Of a stretch of 64,000 nt of DNA, positions 42,330 to 50,273 are shown one piece after another. The DNA is taken from NCBI RefSeq assembly GCF_000426525.1, contig NZ_KE384533.1:660562-724561 (forward strand). Reading direction: 5' to 3'. The notes beneath the pieces were generated by a model. That model did no database searches and had not been told where the DNA came from. It was given only the letters and a program-made list of their open reading frames with translations. Numbering within the stretch: the stretch's first letter is position 1; each line of letters opens with the position of its first letter. Made by a program: the position numbers and the translations under genes. The DNA is from Nocardioides alkalitolerans DSM 16699 (GTDB lineage: Bacteria; Actinomycetota; Actinomycetes; Propionibacteriales; Nocardioidaceae).

Positions 42330-42811
42330 TGACCGACCAGCCACGGCTCCGGCTCTCGGACTCCGAGCGCCAGCAGGCGGCCGAGGCGCTCGGCGAGCAC
42401 TTCGCCGCCGGGCGGCTCGACGCCGACGAGCACGACGAGCGCAGCAGCGCGCTCTGGCGGGCGCGGTTCGCCGATGACGTGCGCCCGCTGTTCGAGGACC
42501 TGCCGGGGCCGCACCCCGACGTCCTCGGGGGGCTCGCGTCGTACGCCGGCGGCGACTGGAACGCCGCACGGCCCGCCGCGCCGCGTTCGGCGGGACGGGG
42601 CGGGCGCGCCGCCGGTCCGATCGGGCTGCTGCGCGCGCTGCCGCCCCTGGTGGCCGTCGTGCTCGTGGCGGTGCTCGGGATGGCCGCGTTCGCGGTCGTG
42701 AGCTCGCTGCTGCCGGTGCTGCTCATCGGTGGCCTGGTGTTCCTCCTCGTGCGTCGCTCGGGGCACCACCCGTCGTGGAGCAGCCGGGGCTGTGGTGGTC
42801 GTGGCCGCTGA
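42329..42811 (+). CDS. DUF1707 membrane protein
   Basis: A 160-residue protein with an N-terminal DUF1707 domain (about 5-58: RLSDSERQQAAEALGEHFAAGRLDADEHDERSSALWRA and FEDLPG), followed by a Gly/Ala/Arg linker and one or two membrane segments (about 97-135, LPPLVAVVLVAVLGMAAFAVV and LLPVLLIGGLVFLLV). DUF1707 proteins often accompany PadR regulators in actinobacteria; function unknown. The ATG overlaps the padR stop. Its last 11 bases overlap the following gene. Confidence 0.85.
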   Translation: MTDQPRLRLSDSERQQAAEALGEHFAAGRLDADEHDERSSALWRARFADDVRPLFEDLPGPHPDVLGGLASYAGGDWNAARPAAPRSAGRGGRAAGPIGLLRALPPLVAVVLVAVLGMAAFAVVSSLLPVLLIGGLVFLLVRRSGHHPSWSSRGCGGRGR

Positions 42812-43412
42812 GCGCAGTCGCTTCCGGGGGCGCATCCTCGGGGTCGGTACGACGAGCGGCGTGCGCGTCGTGGTCGGGTACTGGCACGACACTCCGTTGG
42901 GCTCCTTCTCCGACGCGATGGTCGAGACGGCCGCGGGCCACCGCGTGCTGCTCGCACCGTCGGCGGAGGTGCGCGACTTCATCGCCGCCACCTACACGTT
43001 CGACGAGACCCGGTTGGAGCCGTTCGACGTGACGGCCACGGCCGACGCGTGGTCGGTGCGCTCGCCGTCGCTCAGCCTCGACGTGGGCGTGGGCGGACCC
43101 ACGGCGCTCGGGCGTCTCCTGGCCCTCGTGCCAGACAGGGTCGCGACGAGCCCGGCGTTCTGCACGCTCACCGACCCCGTGGCACGCGTCGTGCTGCGGG
43201 GCGTGCGCACCCGCGGTACGGCGCGCGAGGGTCGCCGCGAGTACTACGGCGCCACCGGCACGCGCGCCGTGACCCGGGCCACCGGGTCGTTCGAGGGTGC
43301 CGACCTCGGCACGCTCGCGCCCGTCGACCCGCCGGCGCGGTTCGGATTCTCCTCGACCCCGAAGCGGCCCAGCGTCACCGACGTGGTGACCACGGTCGCC
43401 CTGGCCCGCTGA
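42801..43412 (+). CDS. Hypothetical protein
   Basis: A 203-residue soluble protein that I do not recognise. It begins RFRGRILGVGTTSGVRVVVGYWHDTPLGSF, contains FIAATYTFDETRLEPFDVTATADAWSV and an Arg-rich RGVRTRGTAREGRREYYGATGT segment, suggesting a mostly beta fold of the SRPBCC or acetoacetate-decarboxylase-like kind, but this is weak. Several GTG codons are clustered (42792, 42795, 42801); 42801 keeps the overlap with the DUF1707 gene smallest. No terminal signal sequence. Probably the third gene of the padR-2 operon. Confidence 0.6.
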   Translation: MAAERSRFRGRILGVGTTSGVRVVVGYWHDTPLGSFSDAMVETAAGHRVLLAPSAEVRDFIAATYTFDETRLEPFDVTATADAWSVRSPSLSLDVGVGGPTALGRLLALVPDRVATSPAFCTLTDPVARVVLRGVRTRGTAREGRREYYGATGTRAVTRATGSFEGADLGTLAPVDPPARFGFSSTPKRPSVTDVVTTVALAR

Positions 43413-43452
43413 GGCGGGGTCCGCCGGGCGACGGGGACGGGGGACGGGGAGG

Positions 43453-44376
43453 TCAGAGGTCGATCGCCCGGTTGACCCACGTGGAGAAGACCCGCATGCC
43501 GACCCGCTCGTAGAGACCGCGCGCGCCGCTGCGGGTGTCCGTCGCCAGCTCGAGCCGGGTCGCGCCGTGGGCGCGGGCCTGGCCGAAGGCGTCGACGAGC
43601 AGGGCGCGGGCCAGTCCGCGGCCCCGGTGGTCACGCCGTACGGCGAGGCGGTCGACGTACCCCGTCTGCTCGCTCAGCATGACGACGGCGACCCCGACGA
43701 CCTCGCCGGACGGGTCGGTCGCCACGCGCAGCGTCCACGACGCGAAGCCGGGCCGGCGCAGCACGACCGCCTCGAAGTCGCCCCACGGCTCGGGCTCGTG
43801 GTGGCTCCACTCGCCGAAGGCGTCGTCGACCACCTGCCAGACGGCGCGGTGGTCGGTCGGCGCGGCCTCGCGCACGCCGTACCCCGGGGGCACCTCCTGC
43901 GGGGAGACGTCGACCCCGGGCGGAAGCTCGAGCAGCCACGACGTCCAGCGGTGCCGGTAGCCGAGCGCGGCCAGCAGGCGGTCGCCGTCGGAGCCCTCCG
44001 GGACGGGCATGCCGACGAGCGTCTCGCCCCGCCCGCGGGCGCAGTCCTGCATCCAGCGCGCGAGGGCGGTGCCGAGACCGCGGCCCCGGTACGACGGGTG
44101 CACGGCCGCGTCGCCGCGCTCACCGCCGGAGTGCTCGGCGTACGCCACCAGCGCGTCGCCGTCGAGGACCCCGACGGTGGTCGCCGGCACGTCGACGCCC
44201 GGCCGCTGCCAGTCGGCGACGATGTCGGCCTCCTCGATCTGGACCGAGCCGATGTCGTGCTGCTCCTGCGCGGCCATCACCGCGAACACGGCGCCCGCGT
44301 CGGCCACGGTGAGGGGGCGGGCGACGAGCCCGTCGGGCAGGTCGGACGGCGGAGGGGGAGGGGTGGGTGTGCTCAC
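43453..44376 (-). CDS. Tandem GNAT acetyltransferase
   Basis: A 307-residue protein with two GNAT domains. The first (about 17-145) has the acetyl-CoA loop VHPSYRGRGLGTALARWM; the second (about 160-305) has VDRLAVRRDHRGRGLARALL. Both loops keep the R/QxxGxG/A pattern, so both might be active; in mycothiol synthase, a known tandem-GNAT protein, only the C-terminal domain acts. The length is near that of MshD, and the C-terminal GARGLYERVGMRVFSTW block is common in GNATs, but the match is not specific enough to call MshD. GTG 44376. Confidence 0.82.
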   Translation of the reverse strand: MSTPTPPPPPSDLPDGLVARPLTVADAGAVFAVMAAQEQHDIGSVQIEEADIVADWQRPGVDVPATTVGVLDGDALVAYAEHSGGERGDAAVHPSYRGRGLGTALARWMQDCARGRGETLVGMPVPEGSDGDRLLAALGYRHRWTSWLLELPPGVDVSPQEVPPGYGVREAAPTDHRAVWQVVDDAFGEWSHHEPEPWGDFEAVVLRRPGFASWTLRVATDPSGEVVGVAVVMLSEQTGYVDRLAVRRDHRGRGLARALLVDAFGQARAHGATRLELATDTRSGARGLYERVGMRVFSTWVNRAIDL

Positions 44377-44407
44377 GGGAGGCAGTCAACCCCGTCCGGG
44401 CACGACG

Positions 44408-44448
44408 ACGCCCCCGATTTTCCGCGGGTGGCGGAAGATCGGGGGCGT
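44408..44448. terminator. Long hairpin between YceI and GNAT genes
   Basis: An 18-bp stem with one mismatch (44408-44425 with 44431-44448) and a GGGTG loop. On the minus strand it follows yceI and precedes the GNAT gene, so it is best read as the yceI terminator. Confidence 0.7.
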
Positions 44449-44507
44449 GCGTGGCGCGGGCCGTCGGGGGACGCGGCCCGCGCGGCTCTCGGGGAGCCGG
44501 CGCCGGA

Positions 44508-45113
44508 TCAGGCGCTCTGGATCGCCGAGATGTCGAACTCGAGCTTGACCTTCTCGGAGACGAGCACGCCGCCGGTCTCGAGCGCGGCGTTCCAGGTCAG
44601 GTCCCAGTCCTTGCGGTTGACGGCGACAGCGCCCTCGAAGCCGACGCGGAGGTTGCCGAACGGGTCGCGGGCCGAGCCGGTGGACTCGAACTCGATCGTG
44701 ACGGGCTTGGTCGTGCCCTTGATCGTCAGGTCGCCCGTGACGATCCAGTCGGCGTCGCCGTCGCGCTCGACCTTGGTCGAGGTGAAGGTGATGGTCGGGT
44801 AGGTGCTGACGTCGAAGAAGTCGGCGGACTGCAGGTGACCGTCGCGGTCGGCGCTGCCGGTGTCGACGCTGGCGACCTGGATCGTCAGGTTGACCGACGA
44901 GGCGGCCGGGTTGGCGGTGTCGATGGTCGCGGCACCGGCGAAGTCCTTGAACGCGCCGCGGACCGTGGTCACCATCGCGTGACGGGCCGAGAAGCCGAGG
45001 CGGCTGTGGCTCGGGTCGATGGTGTAGCTGCCCGAGATGTCGTCGAGAACGGTGGTGGGAGCGTCGAACGCCTGCTCGGCGCCGTTGTCCTTGTTGCGGT
45101 TGAAGATGCCCAT
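44508..45113 (-). CDS. YceI family protein
   Basis: A 201-residue lipocalin-like YceI protein. Signatures are YTIDPSHSRLGFSARHAMVTTVRGAF, the DTGSADRDGHLQSADFFDVSTYPTITFTST block and DLTIKGTTKPVTIEFE. YceI proteins bind amphiphilic molecules such as polyisoprenoids; many are periplasmic, but this one has no signal peptide (MGIFNRNKDNGAEQAFDAP), so it is probably cytoplasmic. ATG 45113 has GGAGGA upstream. A strong -35/-10 promoter and a TTGA-N4-TCAA inverted repeat precede it, suggesting control by a MarR-like repressor encoded elsewhere. Confidence 0.9.
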   Translation of the reverse strand: MGIFNRNKDNGAEQAFDAPTTVLDDISGSYTIDPSHSRLGFSARHAMVTTVRGAFKDFAGAATIDTANPAASSVNLTIQVASVDTGSADRDGHLQSADFFDVSTYPTITFTSTKVERDGDADWIVTGDLTIKGTTKPVTIEFESTGSARDPFGNLRVGFEGAVAVNRKDWDLTWNAALETGGVLVSEKVKLEFDISAIQSA

Positions 45114-45136
45114 GGGTCTGTCCTCCAGAAGTCTTG

Positions 45137-45183
45137 GTTGAACTCTCAACTAGGACAGTACGGCAAGTTTGTTGCGCGGTCAA
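45137..45183 (-). promoter_or_regulatory. yceI promoter with MarR-type inverted repeat
   Basis: On the minus strand: -35 TTGACC (45178-45183), a 17-bp spacer and -10 TACTGT (45155-45160). GTTGA-ACTC-TCAAC (45137-45150) lies at the predicted transcription start, where a repressor would block initiation. Confidence 0.65.
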
Positions 45184-45270
45184 GTATCTGCCGGATGGTT
45201 GTCGCGGAACCCCAGGTGAACGTCGTGGGTCGGCGGGCGGGTCGGCGGGTGGGTCGGTCGATCGCCCCAC

Positions 45271-45348
45271 CCGGTGTAACGCGGTGTCCAGGTCTCTGCA
45301 CACGGGTCAGAACGCGTGTGCAGTAGCTCGGACACCGCGTTACACGGG
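45271..45348. repeat. Dispersed palindromic element, copy B
   Basis: The 373 bp between yceI and the small gene hold no other gene. Copy B has arms GTGTAACGCGGTGTCC (45274-45289) and its exact complement (45330-45345), 6x6 internal loops (45290-45295, 45324-45329), a 9-bp inner stem CTGCACACG/CGTGTGCAG (45296-45304, 45315-45323) and a 10-nt loop. The asymmetric parts match copy C read on the opposite strand. Confidence 0.9.
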
Positions 45349-45414
45349 ATGGATGGTGGGGAGGGTCGGCCACAGGCGAGCTCCACCGTGCCGGTCGCGG
45401 GTGTCCGGACGCAG

Positions 45415-45448
45415 AAGGAGCCGCCACCCAGGTGGGCGGCGGCTCCTT
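45415..45448. terminator. Terminator-like hairpin after the 46-residue gene
   Basis: A 15-bp stem with one mismatch, AAGGAGCCGCC(A)CCC with GGG(C)GGCGGCTCCTT and a 4-nt loop. It lies 39 bp downstream of the small minus-strand gene. Confidence 0.65.
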
Positions 45449-45486
45449 CGAGGAACGATCGAGGCGGGCTCGCGTTCGTGGGACTG

Positions 45487-45627
45487 TCAGGCGGCGAGCG
45501 GTCGGGCGACGGCCTCGGTGGCCGTGGTCCAGCGAGCCTCCATGCGCTGACGGCCGTGGATGTCGACGACCTTGACCCACGTGCGGGTCAGGGTGGAACG
45601 ACGCTGGTTCGGCGTGGCGTTGAGCAT
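45487..45627 (-). CDS. 46-residue basic small protein
   Basis: A short frame below usual gene-finder limits. The protein reads MLNATPNQRRSTLTRTWVKV in its first 20 residues, continues with VDIHGRQRMEARWTTATEA and ends VARPLAA. It is supported by a perfect AGGAGG 7 nt before the ATG at 45627, by codon choice with G/C in third positions, and by a terminator hairpin behind it. No family is recognised and there is no membrane segment. PHO-box-like direct repeats abut its ribosome binding site. Confidence 0.6.
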   Translation of the reverse strand: MLNATPNQRRSTLTRTWVKVVDIHGRQRMEARWTTATEAVARPLAA

Positions 45628-45639
45628 GAGACACCTCCT

Positions 45640-45661
45640 GTTCACTTTCCGTTCACCCAAG
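45640..45661. promoter_or_regulatory. PHO-box-like direct repeat upstream of the small gene
   Basis: GTTCACTTTCC (45640-45650) and GTTCACCCAAG (45651-45661) are 11-nt direct repeats with GTTCAC cores, the layout of Streptomyces PhoP boxes. It sits just before the AGGAGG of the 46-residue gene. The rest of the 305-bp gap to the esterase has a second box and a promoter, listed separately. Confidence 0.45.
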
Positions 45662-45798
45662 TTAGCCCAGATCGGCGCCAGAACCTAGTCACAACGCGAT
45701 TCCGGGGGCGATTTCGCGTCATTTGCTCCACCAGGACGCCAAATCGGGTCCTCAGGGGTGAGAAACGCTCCACCCGGACGGGTGATCAGCGGTTGTCC

Positions 45799-45820
45799 CG
45801 GAGATGAACGAAAGGTGAAC
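45799..45820. promoter_or_regulatory. PHO-box-like direct repeat upstream of the SGNH esterase
   Basis: On the minus strand GTTCACCTTTC (45820-45810) and GTTCATCTCCG (45809-45799) are 11-nt direct repeats, the mirror image of the box at 45640. It is about 33 bp upstream of the esterase -35 box. Confidence 0.45.
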
Positions 45821-45852
45821 GACGGAGCCTTCCGCGCTCCGCCGCACGGGGG

Positions 45853-45881
45853 TGGACCCACGCCGGGGGGCGGCCTACGGT
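45853..45881 (+). promoter_or_regulatory. Esterase promoter (TGGACC-N17-TACGGT)
   Basis: -35 TGGACC (45853-45858), a 17-bp spacer and -10 TACGGT (45876-45881) predict a start near 45889 and a leader of about 45 nt carrying GGGAGGA before the ATG at 45933. Confidence 0.55.
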
Positions 45882-45932
45882 GGAAGCGGTGCCGCTCGGG
45901 CGCCACCCGCGCCATCATTCTCGGGAGGAACC

Positions 45933-47087
45933 ATGGCGATCCACCTTCTCCGCGCGCCCTCGCGGCGTCGCACCCCCGCTCTCACCGCCACCCTGGTCAG
46001 CGGACTGGCCCTCGGTGTCGCCCTCGTGGCGACCCCGGCCTCGGCGGACGACACGCCGGGGGTCTCGGGCTCCACGTCCCAGGACCCGGCCGTCTCGGGC
46101 TCCACCTCGCCCGACCCCGCGGTCTCGGGCTCCACCTCGCAGACGCCCGGCGTCTCGGGCTCCACGTCGGTCGGAGCGCTCGCGCCGGCGGGCTCGTCGT
46201 ACGTCGCGCTCGGCGACTCCTACTCGTCGGGCACCGGCACCCGCAGCTACATCGACGACGGCACGGAGTGCCTCCGGTCGACGCAGGCCTTCCCCTCGCT
46301 GATCGCGGCGGCGAACGACTACTCGCTCGACTACCGGGCGTGCTCCGGTGCGGTGGTCGCCGACGTGCAGGCCAACCAGCTCGCCGCGCTCTCGGCCGCC
46401 ACCGACCTCGTGACGATCACCATCGGCGGCAACGACGCCGACTTCACCGGGGTGATCACCGAGTGCGCGCTGCCCGGCTGGGCGAGCGACTGCAACGCCG
46501 CCATCGACACCTCGCAGGCGTTCGTCTCCGGCACGCTGCCGTCGCGCCTGAGCGGCCTCTACGGCCAGATCTCCGCGGCCGCGCCCAACGCCACCGTGGT
46601 GGTCGCCGGCTACCCGCGCCTCTTCATGGGCGAGGACTGCAACGCCCTCACCTGGATCTCGCCGGAGGAGCAGGCGCGGCTCAACGCGACCGCCGACCAG
46701 CTCAACGCCACGACCCGCGCCGCGGCCACTTCGGCCGGCTTCTCCTTCGTCGACCCGACGAGCGCCTTCACCGGCCACGCCGTGTGCGACGACCCCGAGT
46801 GGCTCAACGGTCTCTCGAACCCGATCGTCGAGAGCTACCACCCGAACGTGGCGGGCCACGCCCAGGGCTACACCCCCCTCGTGGGGCCCCGCCTCACCGG
46901 CGCGTCGGTCGCGGTGACGCCCGAGGTGATCGCCGAGGCGGACTCGCGTGCCGGGGAGTACGCCGCCCAGCAGGCGCCGTACGCGGCCTATGACCGTACG
47001 ATCGAGCCTCGCGTGGTCGACCAAGCCCCGCTGCTGGAGGCCCAGCGTTCCATCGAGATGGGGAATGCCCCGTACTCAGGGAACTGA
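45933..47087 (+). CDS. Secreted SGNH/GDSL hydrolase (lipase/esterase)
   Basis: A 384-residue exported hydrolase. A signal peptide (about 1-39, ending VATPASA) precedes four repeats of a 10-residue unit with the core VSGSTS (residues 43-82), then the SGNH domain: the nucleophile S96 in GDSYSSGTG, the oxyanion Gly in RACSGAV, TITIGGNDADF, and H303 in SYHPNVAGH. Six Cys could make three disulfides, as in Streptomyces scabies-type esterases. It hydrolyses esters such as lipids or acetylated glycans outside the cell. PHO-box-like repeats upstream suggest induction by phosphate limitation. ATG 45933 with GGGAGGA. Confidence 0.9.
   Translation: MAIHLLRAPSRRRTPALTATLVSGLALGVALVATPASADDTPGVSGSTSQDPAVSGSTSPDPAVSGSTSQTPGVSGSTSVGALAPAGSSYVALGDSYSSGTGTRSYIDDGTECLRSTQAFPSLIAAANDYSLDYRACSGAVVADVQANQLAALSAATDLVTITIGGNDADFTGVITECALPGWASDCNAAIDTSQAFVSGTLPSRLSGLYGQISAAAPNATVVVAGYPRLFMGEDCNALTWISPEEQARLNATADQLNATTRAAATSAGFSFVDPTSAFTGHAVCDDPEWLNGLSNPIVESYHPNVAGHAQGYTPLVGPRLTGASVAVTPEVIAEADSRAGEYAAQQAPYAAYDRTIEPRVVDQAPLLEAQRSIEMGNAPYSGN
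46059..46178. repeat. Four 30-bp tandem repeats in the esterase gene
   Basis: Units at 46059, 46089, 46119 and 46149 encode a 10-residue repeat (core VSGSTS, then Q/P-D/T-P-A/G). They form a spacer between the signal peptide and the catalytic domain and could vary in number. Confidence 0.85.
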
Positions 47088-47131
47088 CAGCCTTCGTCGT
47101 TCGTTGAATTCCTCGACGTTCGTGATGCGTG

Positions 47132-47158
47132 GTGGGGGCGGCAGGTCCGCCCCCACCG
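47132..47158 (+). terminator. Terminator-like hairpin between esterase and terC
   Basis: GGTGGGGGCGG (47132-47142) pairs perfectly with CCGCCCCCACC (47148-47158), 5-nt loop, 40 bp before the terC start. It probably ends the esterase transcript. Confidence 0.7.
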
Positions 47159-47197
47159 TCGTGTCGCACCGCTGATGCCGAACAGGAGCTGTTGTCC

Positions 47198-48400
47198 ATG
47201 GAGGTCACCCCCCTCGTCTGGGGCCTCACCATCGTCGTGATCGCCGGTCTGCTGGCGTTCGACTTCTTCTTCCACGTGCGCAAGGCGCACATCCCGACGC
47301 TGAAGGAAGCGGCCATCTGGTCGGCCATCTACGTCGGACTGGCCCTGGTGTTCGGTCTCTTCGTGCTGTGGGAGTACGGCAGCCGGTACGGCGGTGAGTA
47401 CTACGCCGGGTACATCACGGAGAAGGCGCTGAGCGTCGACAACCTCTTCGTGTTCCTCATCATCATGGCCAGCTTCAAGGTGCCGCGTGAGGACCAGCAG
47501 AAGGTGCTGCTCTTCGGCATCGTGTTCGCCCTGTTCGCGCGCAGCGCGTTCATCTTCGTGGGCGCCGCGGCCATCAACAACTTCAGCTGGGTCTTCTACC
47601 TGTTCGGCGCGATCCTCATCTACACCGCCTTGTCGCTCCTCAAGGAGGAGGACGAGGAGGAGGGGGAGATCGACAACTTCGTGATCCGCCTGGCGAAGAG
47701 GTTCTTCCACACCTCGGACGAGTACGACGGCGACAAGATGTTCACGGTCGTCAACGGCAAGAAGATGCTGACGCCGATGCTCCTCGTGATGATCGCGATC
47801 GGCGGCACGGACCTGCTGTTCGCTCTCGACTCGATCCCGGCCATCTTCGGCCTGACGCAGGAGTCCTACCTCGTCTTCACGGCGACGGCCTTCTCGCTCA
47901 TGGGTCTGCGCCAGCTGTTCTTCCTCATCGACGGCCTGCTCGACCGCCTGGTCTTCCTCTCCTACGGCCTCGCGATCATCCTCGGCTTCATCGGTGTGAA
48001 GCTCTTCATCCACGCCCTGCACGAGAACGAGCTGCCGTTCATCAACGGCGGCGAGCACGTCACGGCGATCCCCGAGGTCTCCATCGCGGTGTCGCTCAGC
48101 GTCATCGTGGGCGTGCTCATCATCACGGTCATCGCCTCGCTGCTCAGCCCCAAGGGCAAGGCCGAGTCGACCATCAAGGCCGCGAAGGCCAGCGCCGAGC
48201 ACTACCTCGACGGCAGCTACACCCACGACCCCGAGGAGCACAACCGCCTCTACAACGTGGTCGCCGCCAAGGAGCAGCAGATCGACGACCTGCCGGAGAA
48301 GTTCCGTCCGGAGGCCAAGGAGAAGGCCGAGCTCGACGCCCTCTTCGCCCGGGTCCACGAGGCCCACGGCGACGTGCGGCCCGGCGGCGCGACCAGCTGA
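47198..48400 (+). CDS. TerC/Alx family integral membrane protein
   Basis: A 400-residue membrane protein with nine or so helices. Family motifs are FDFFFHVRKAHIP, YITEKALSVDNLFVFLIIM, and GGTDLLFALDSIPAIFGLT with the paired acidic residues (EKALSVDN, FALDSIP) thought to bind Mn or Ca. Related Alx and TerC proteins export manganese during metal or alkaline stress or help metallate exported proteins. The C-terminal ~75 residues are a hydrophilic tail. ATG 47198 has AGGAG 9 nt upstream. No yybP-ykoY riboswitch is visible in the 110-bp leader. A strong terminator follows. Confidence 0.92.
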   Translation: MEVTPLVWGLTIVVIAGLLAFDFFFHVRKAHIPTLKEAAIWSAIYVGLALVFGLFVLWEYGSRYGGEYYAGYITEKALSVDNLFVFLIIMASFKVPREDQQKVLLFGIVFALFARSAFIFVGAAAINNFSWVFYLFGAILIYTALSLLKEEDEEEGEIDNFVIRLAKRFFHTSDEYDGDKMFTVVNGKKMLTPMLLVMIAIGGTDLLFALDSIPAIFGLTQESYLVFTATAFSLMGLRQLFFLIDGLLDRLVFLSYGLAIILGFIGVKLFIHALHENELPFINGGEHVTAIPEVSIAVSLSVIVGVLIITVIASLLSPKGKAESTIKAAKASAEHYLDGSYTHDPEEHNRLYNVVAAKEQQIDDLPEKFRPEAKEKAELDALFARVHEAHGDVRPGGATS

Positions 48401-48426
48401 CCGACGCCTGATCCACAAACGACCCC

Positions 48427-48466
48427 GACGGGGCCGTCCCGACCACCAGGTCGGGGCGGCCCCGTC
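48427..48466. terminator. Bidirectional terminator
   Basis: An 18-bp stem with one mismatch (48427-48444 with 48449-48466) and a 4-nt loop between the convergent terC and response regulator genes. Confidence 0.8.
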
Positions 48467-48531
48467 GTCGTCCGTACGGCGGCGTCGTCGCGTCGTCCTG
48501 GCCGTGTCCGGGACGCGTCCCGGTCGGTGCC

Positions 48532-49152
48532 TCAGATCCAGCCGCGGTCGCGGGCGACGCGGGCCGCCTCGACCCGCGTGGTGGTGCCCGTCTTGCCGAT
48601 GGCGGAGGAGAGGTAGTTGCGCACCGTGCCGGCGGAGAGGTGCACCCGCTCGGCGATGCGCGCGACCGGCACCCCCTCCAGCGCCACGCGCAGCACCTCC
48701 ACCTCGCGCTCGGTGAGCGGGTGGGCGCCGCCCGCGAGCGACTCGCCGGCGAGGATCGGGTCGACGACGCGCAGCCCGGCGTGCACCCGCCGTACCGCCT
48801 CGGCCAGCTCGGTCGCCGGCGTGTCCTTGACGACGAACCCGCTCGCGCCGGCCTCGAGGGCGCGCCGGAGGTAGCCGGGCCGGCCGAAGGTGGTCACCAT
48901 CAGCGCGCGGACGCCGGTCGCGCCCGCCGACAGGGCCGCGGCGGCCGCGATGCCGTCCGGCACCGCGTCGCTGCCCGGCATCTCGATGTCGAGGAGGCAG
49001 ACGTCGGCGCCGCTGGCGGCGGCCGCCTCCACGACGTCGTCGGCGCGGCCGACCTCGGCGACGACCTCGAGGTCGGGCTCGAGCGAGAGCAGCGCGGCGA
49101 GCGCGCCGCGGACGAGGGCCTGGTCGTCGGCCAGCAGCAGTCGGATCGTCAT
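48532..49152 (-). CDS. NarL/LuxR-family response regulator
   Basis: A 206-residue two-domain regulator: receiver (about 1-120; D9/D10, phospho-acceptor D55 in VCLLDIEMPG, K in FVVKDTPATE) and LuxR helix-turn-helix (about 140-206; HPLTEREVEVLRVALEGVPVARIAERVHLSAGTVRNYLSSAIGK). This is the DesR type. The ATG overlaps the stop of the kinase gene (ATGA). It is the last gene of an ABC transporter-kinase-regulator operon and probably controls that operon. Confidence 0.94.
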   Translation of the reverse strand: MTIRLLLADDQALVRGALAALLSLEPDLEVVAEVGRADDVVEAAAASGADVCLLDIEMPGSDAVPDGIAAAAALSAGATGVRALMVTTFGRPGYLRRALEAGASGFVVKDTPATELAEAVRRVHAGLRVVDPILAGESLAGGAHPLTEREVEVLRVALEGVPVARIAERVHLSAGTVRNYLSSAIGKTGTTTRVEAARVARDRGWI

Positions 49153-50273
49153 GACCACGTCACCTCCAGGAGAGTTCCGCCACCGGGCGCGTCGTCGACG
49201 AGGAGCGTCCCCCCGGCGGCACGCACCCGTTCCTCCACGCCCCGCAGGCCGTTGCCGGCCCCGCGGACCCGCCCGCGGCCGTCGTCCGCGACGCGCAGAC
49301 GGGCGTGGCCGAGCTCGACCACGCACCGGTCGGCGTCGCTGTGGCGCACCACGTTGGTGACGGCCTCGCGCAGCACCCAGGCGAGCACGAGGCGTCGGCG
49401 CGGGTCGACCACGGCGGGGTCGGACGGCACGACGGCGTCGATGCCGGCGGCCGTCAGGGCCGCCCGCGCCGCCGCCAGCTCGTCGCCGAGGCGCGTGACG
49501 CGCAGCCCGGCCACGGTCGCCCGCACCTCGCTCAGCGCCTCACGGCTCAACGACCGGATCTCCGCCAGCTCGGCGCGGGCCCGCTCCGGGTCCAGGTCGA
49601 GGAGACGCTCCGCGAGCTCGGCCTTCGCCACCACGACGGTGAGGCTGTGGCCCAGCACGTCGTGCACGTCGCGGGCCACCCGCTCGCGCTCCGCCACCAG
49701 GGTGAGCTCGTCGGCGACCTCCTGGTCGACCAGCCGCCGCTCCTCCATCAGCCGGGTCGTCGTGAACGTCACCACGGTCGCCAGCATGACGGGGAGGAAG
49801 AACAGGCCGCCGGAGAAGGAGTCCACGACGGTGGTGAGCCAGGCGGTCGCGCCGACGAGCCCGACGGCGACCGGGGCGGCGAGCCGCAGCGGCGCCAGCA
49901 GCAGCGCGAATGCCGACGTGTAGATGCACAGCCCCATGGCGTACGTGCCCTGCAGCCAGACGCCGGCCGCGGTGAGCGCGAGCAGCACCAGGGTGCTGAT
50001 CTCCACCCAGCGGCGCGGGAGCCAGGACGTCGCGGCCGGTCGGGCGTCCGCGAAGAAGCCGAACGCGTAGACGGCGCTGAAGACCACGAGCACCGTGGAC
50101 GCCACCAGGACGCCGGCGCCCGACCTCGGCGTGCGCACGAGGTCGAGCACCGGGAACACCATGAAGACGAGCCACACCGGGCCCGTGAGCCACCCCCACC
50201 GGACCCAGAGGTCGGTGGGGCCGGCGTCGGGCGCCGCCTGCGTAGCGCTCACCGTCGGCTCACTGGCGCTCAC
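49149..50273 (-). CDS. DesK-type sensor histidine kinase
   Basis: A 374-residue membrane kinase. Five or six hydrophobic helices occupy about 28-172; HisKA_3 follows with the phospho-acceptor H204 in RERVARDVHDVLGHSLTVV, and the ATPase domain has AVTNVVRHSDA, VADDGRG and GNGLRGVEERVRAAGG. DesK-like kinases sense membrane state or antibiotics acting on it. GTG 50273 overlaps the end of the permease gene by 14 nt. Its partner is the NarL-type regulator behind it. Confidence 0.93.
   Translation of the reverse strand: MSASEPTVSATQAAPDAGPTDLWVRWGWLTGPVWLVFMVFPVLDLVRTPRSGAGVLVASTVLVVFSAVYAFGFFADARPAATSWLPRRWVEISTLVLLALTAAGVWLQGTYAMGLCIYTSAFALLLAPLRLAAPVAVGLVGATAWLTTVVDSFSGGLFFLPVMLATVVTFTTTRLMEERRLVDQEVADELTLVAERERVARDVHDVLGHSLTVVVAKAELAERLLDLDPERARAELAEIRSLSREALSEVRATVAGLRVTRLGDELAAARAALTAAGIDAVVPSDPAVVDPRRRLVLAWVLREAVTNVVRHSDADRCVVELGHARLRVADDGRGRVRGAGNGLRGVEERVRAAGGTLLVDDAPGGGTLLEVTWS

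Noticed and set aside
43453-44376. Mycothiol synthase (MshD)
   Set aside because: Tandem GNAT architecture and length fit, but I see no MshD-specific motif, and many actinobacterial tandem GNATs are not MshD.
47088-47197. Manganese (yybP-ykoY) riboswitch before terC
   Set aside because: No GGGGAGUA-type core; the only structure is a terminator-like hairpin that belongs to the esterase gene.
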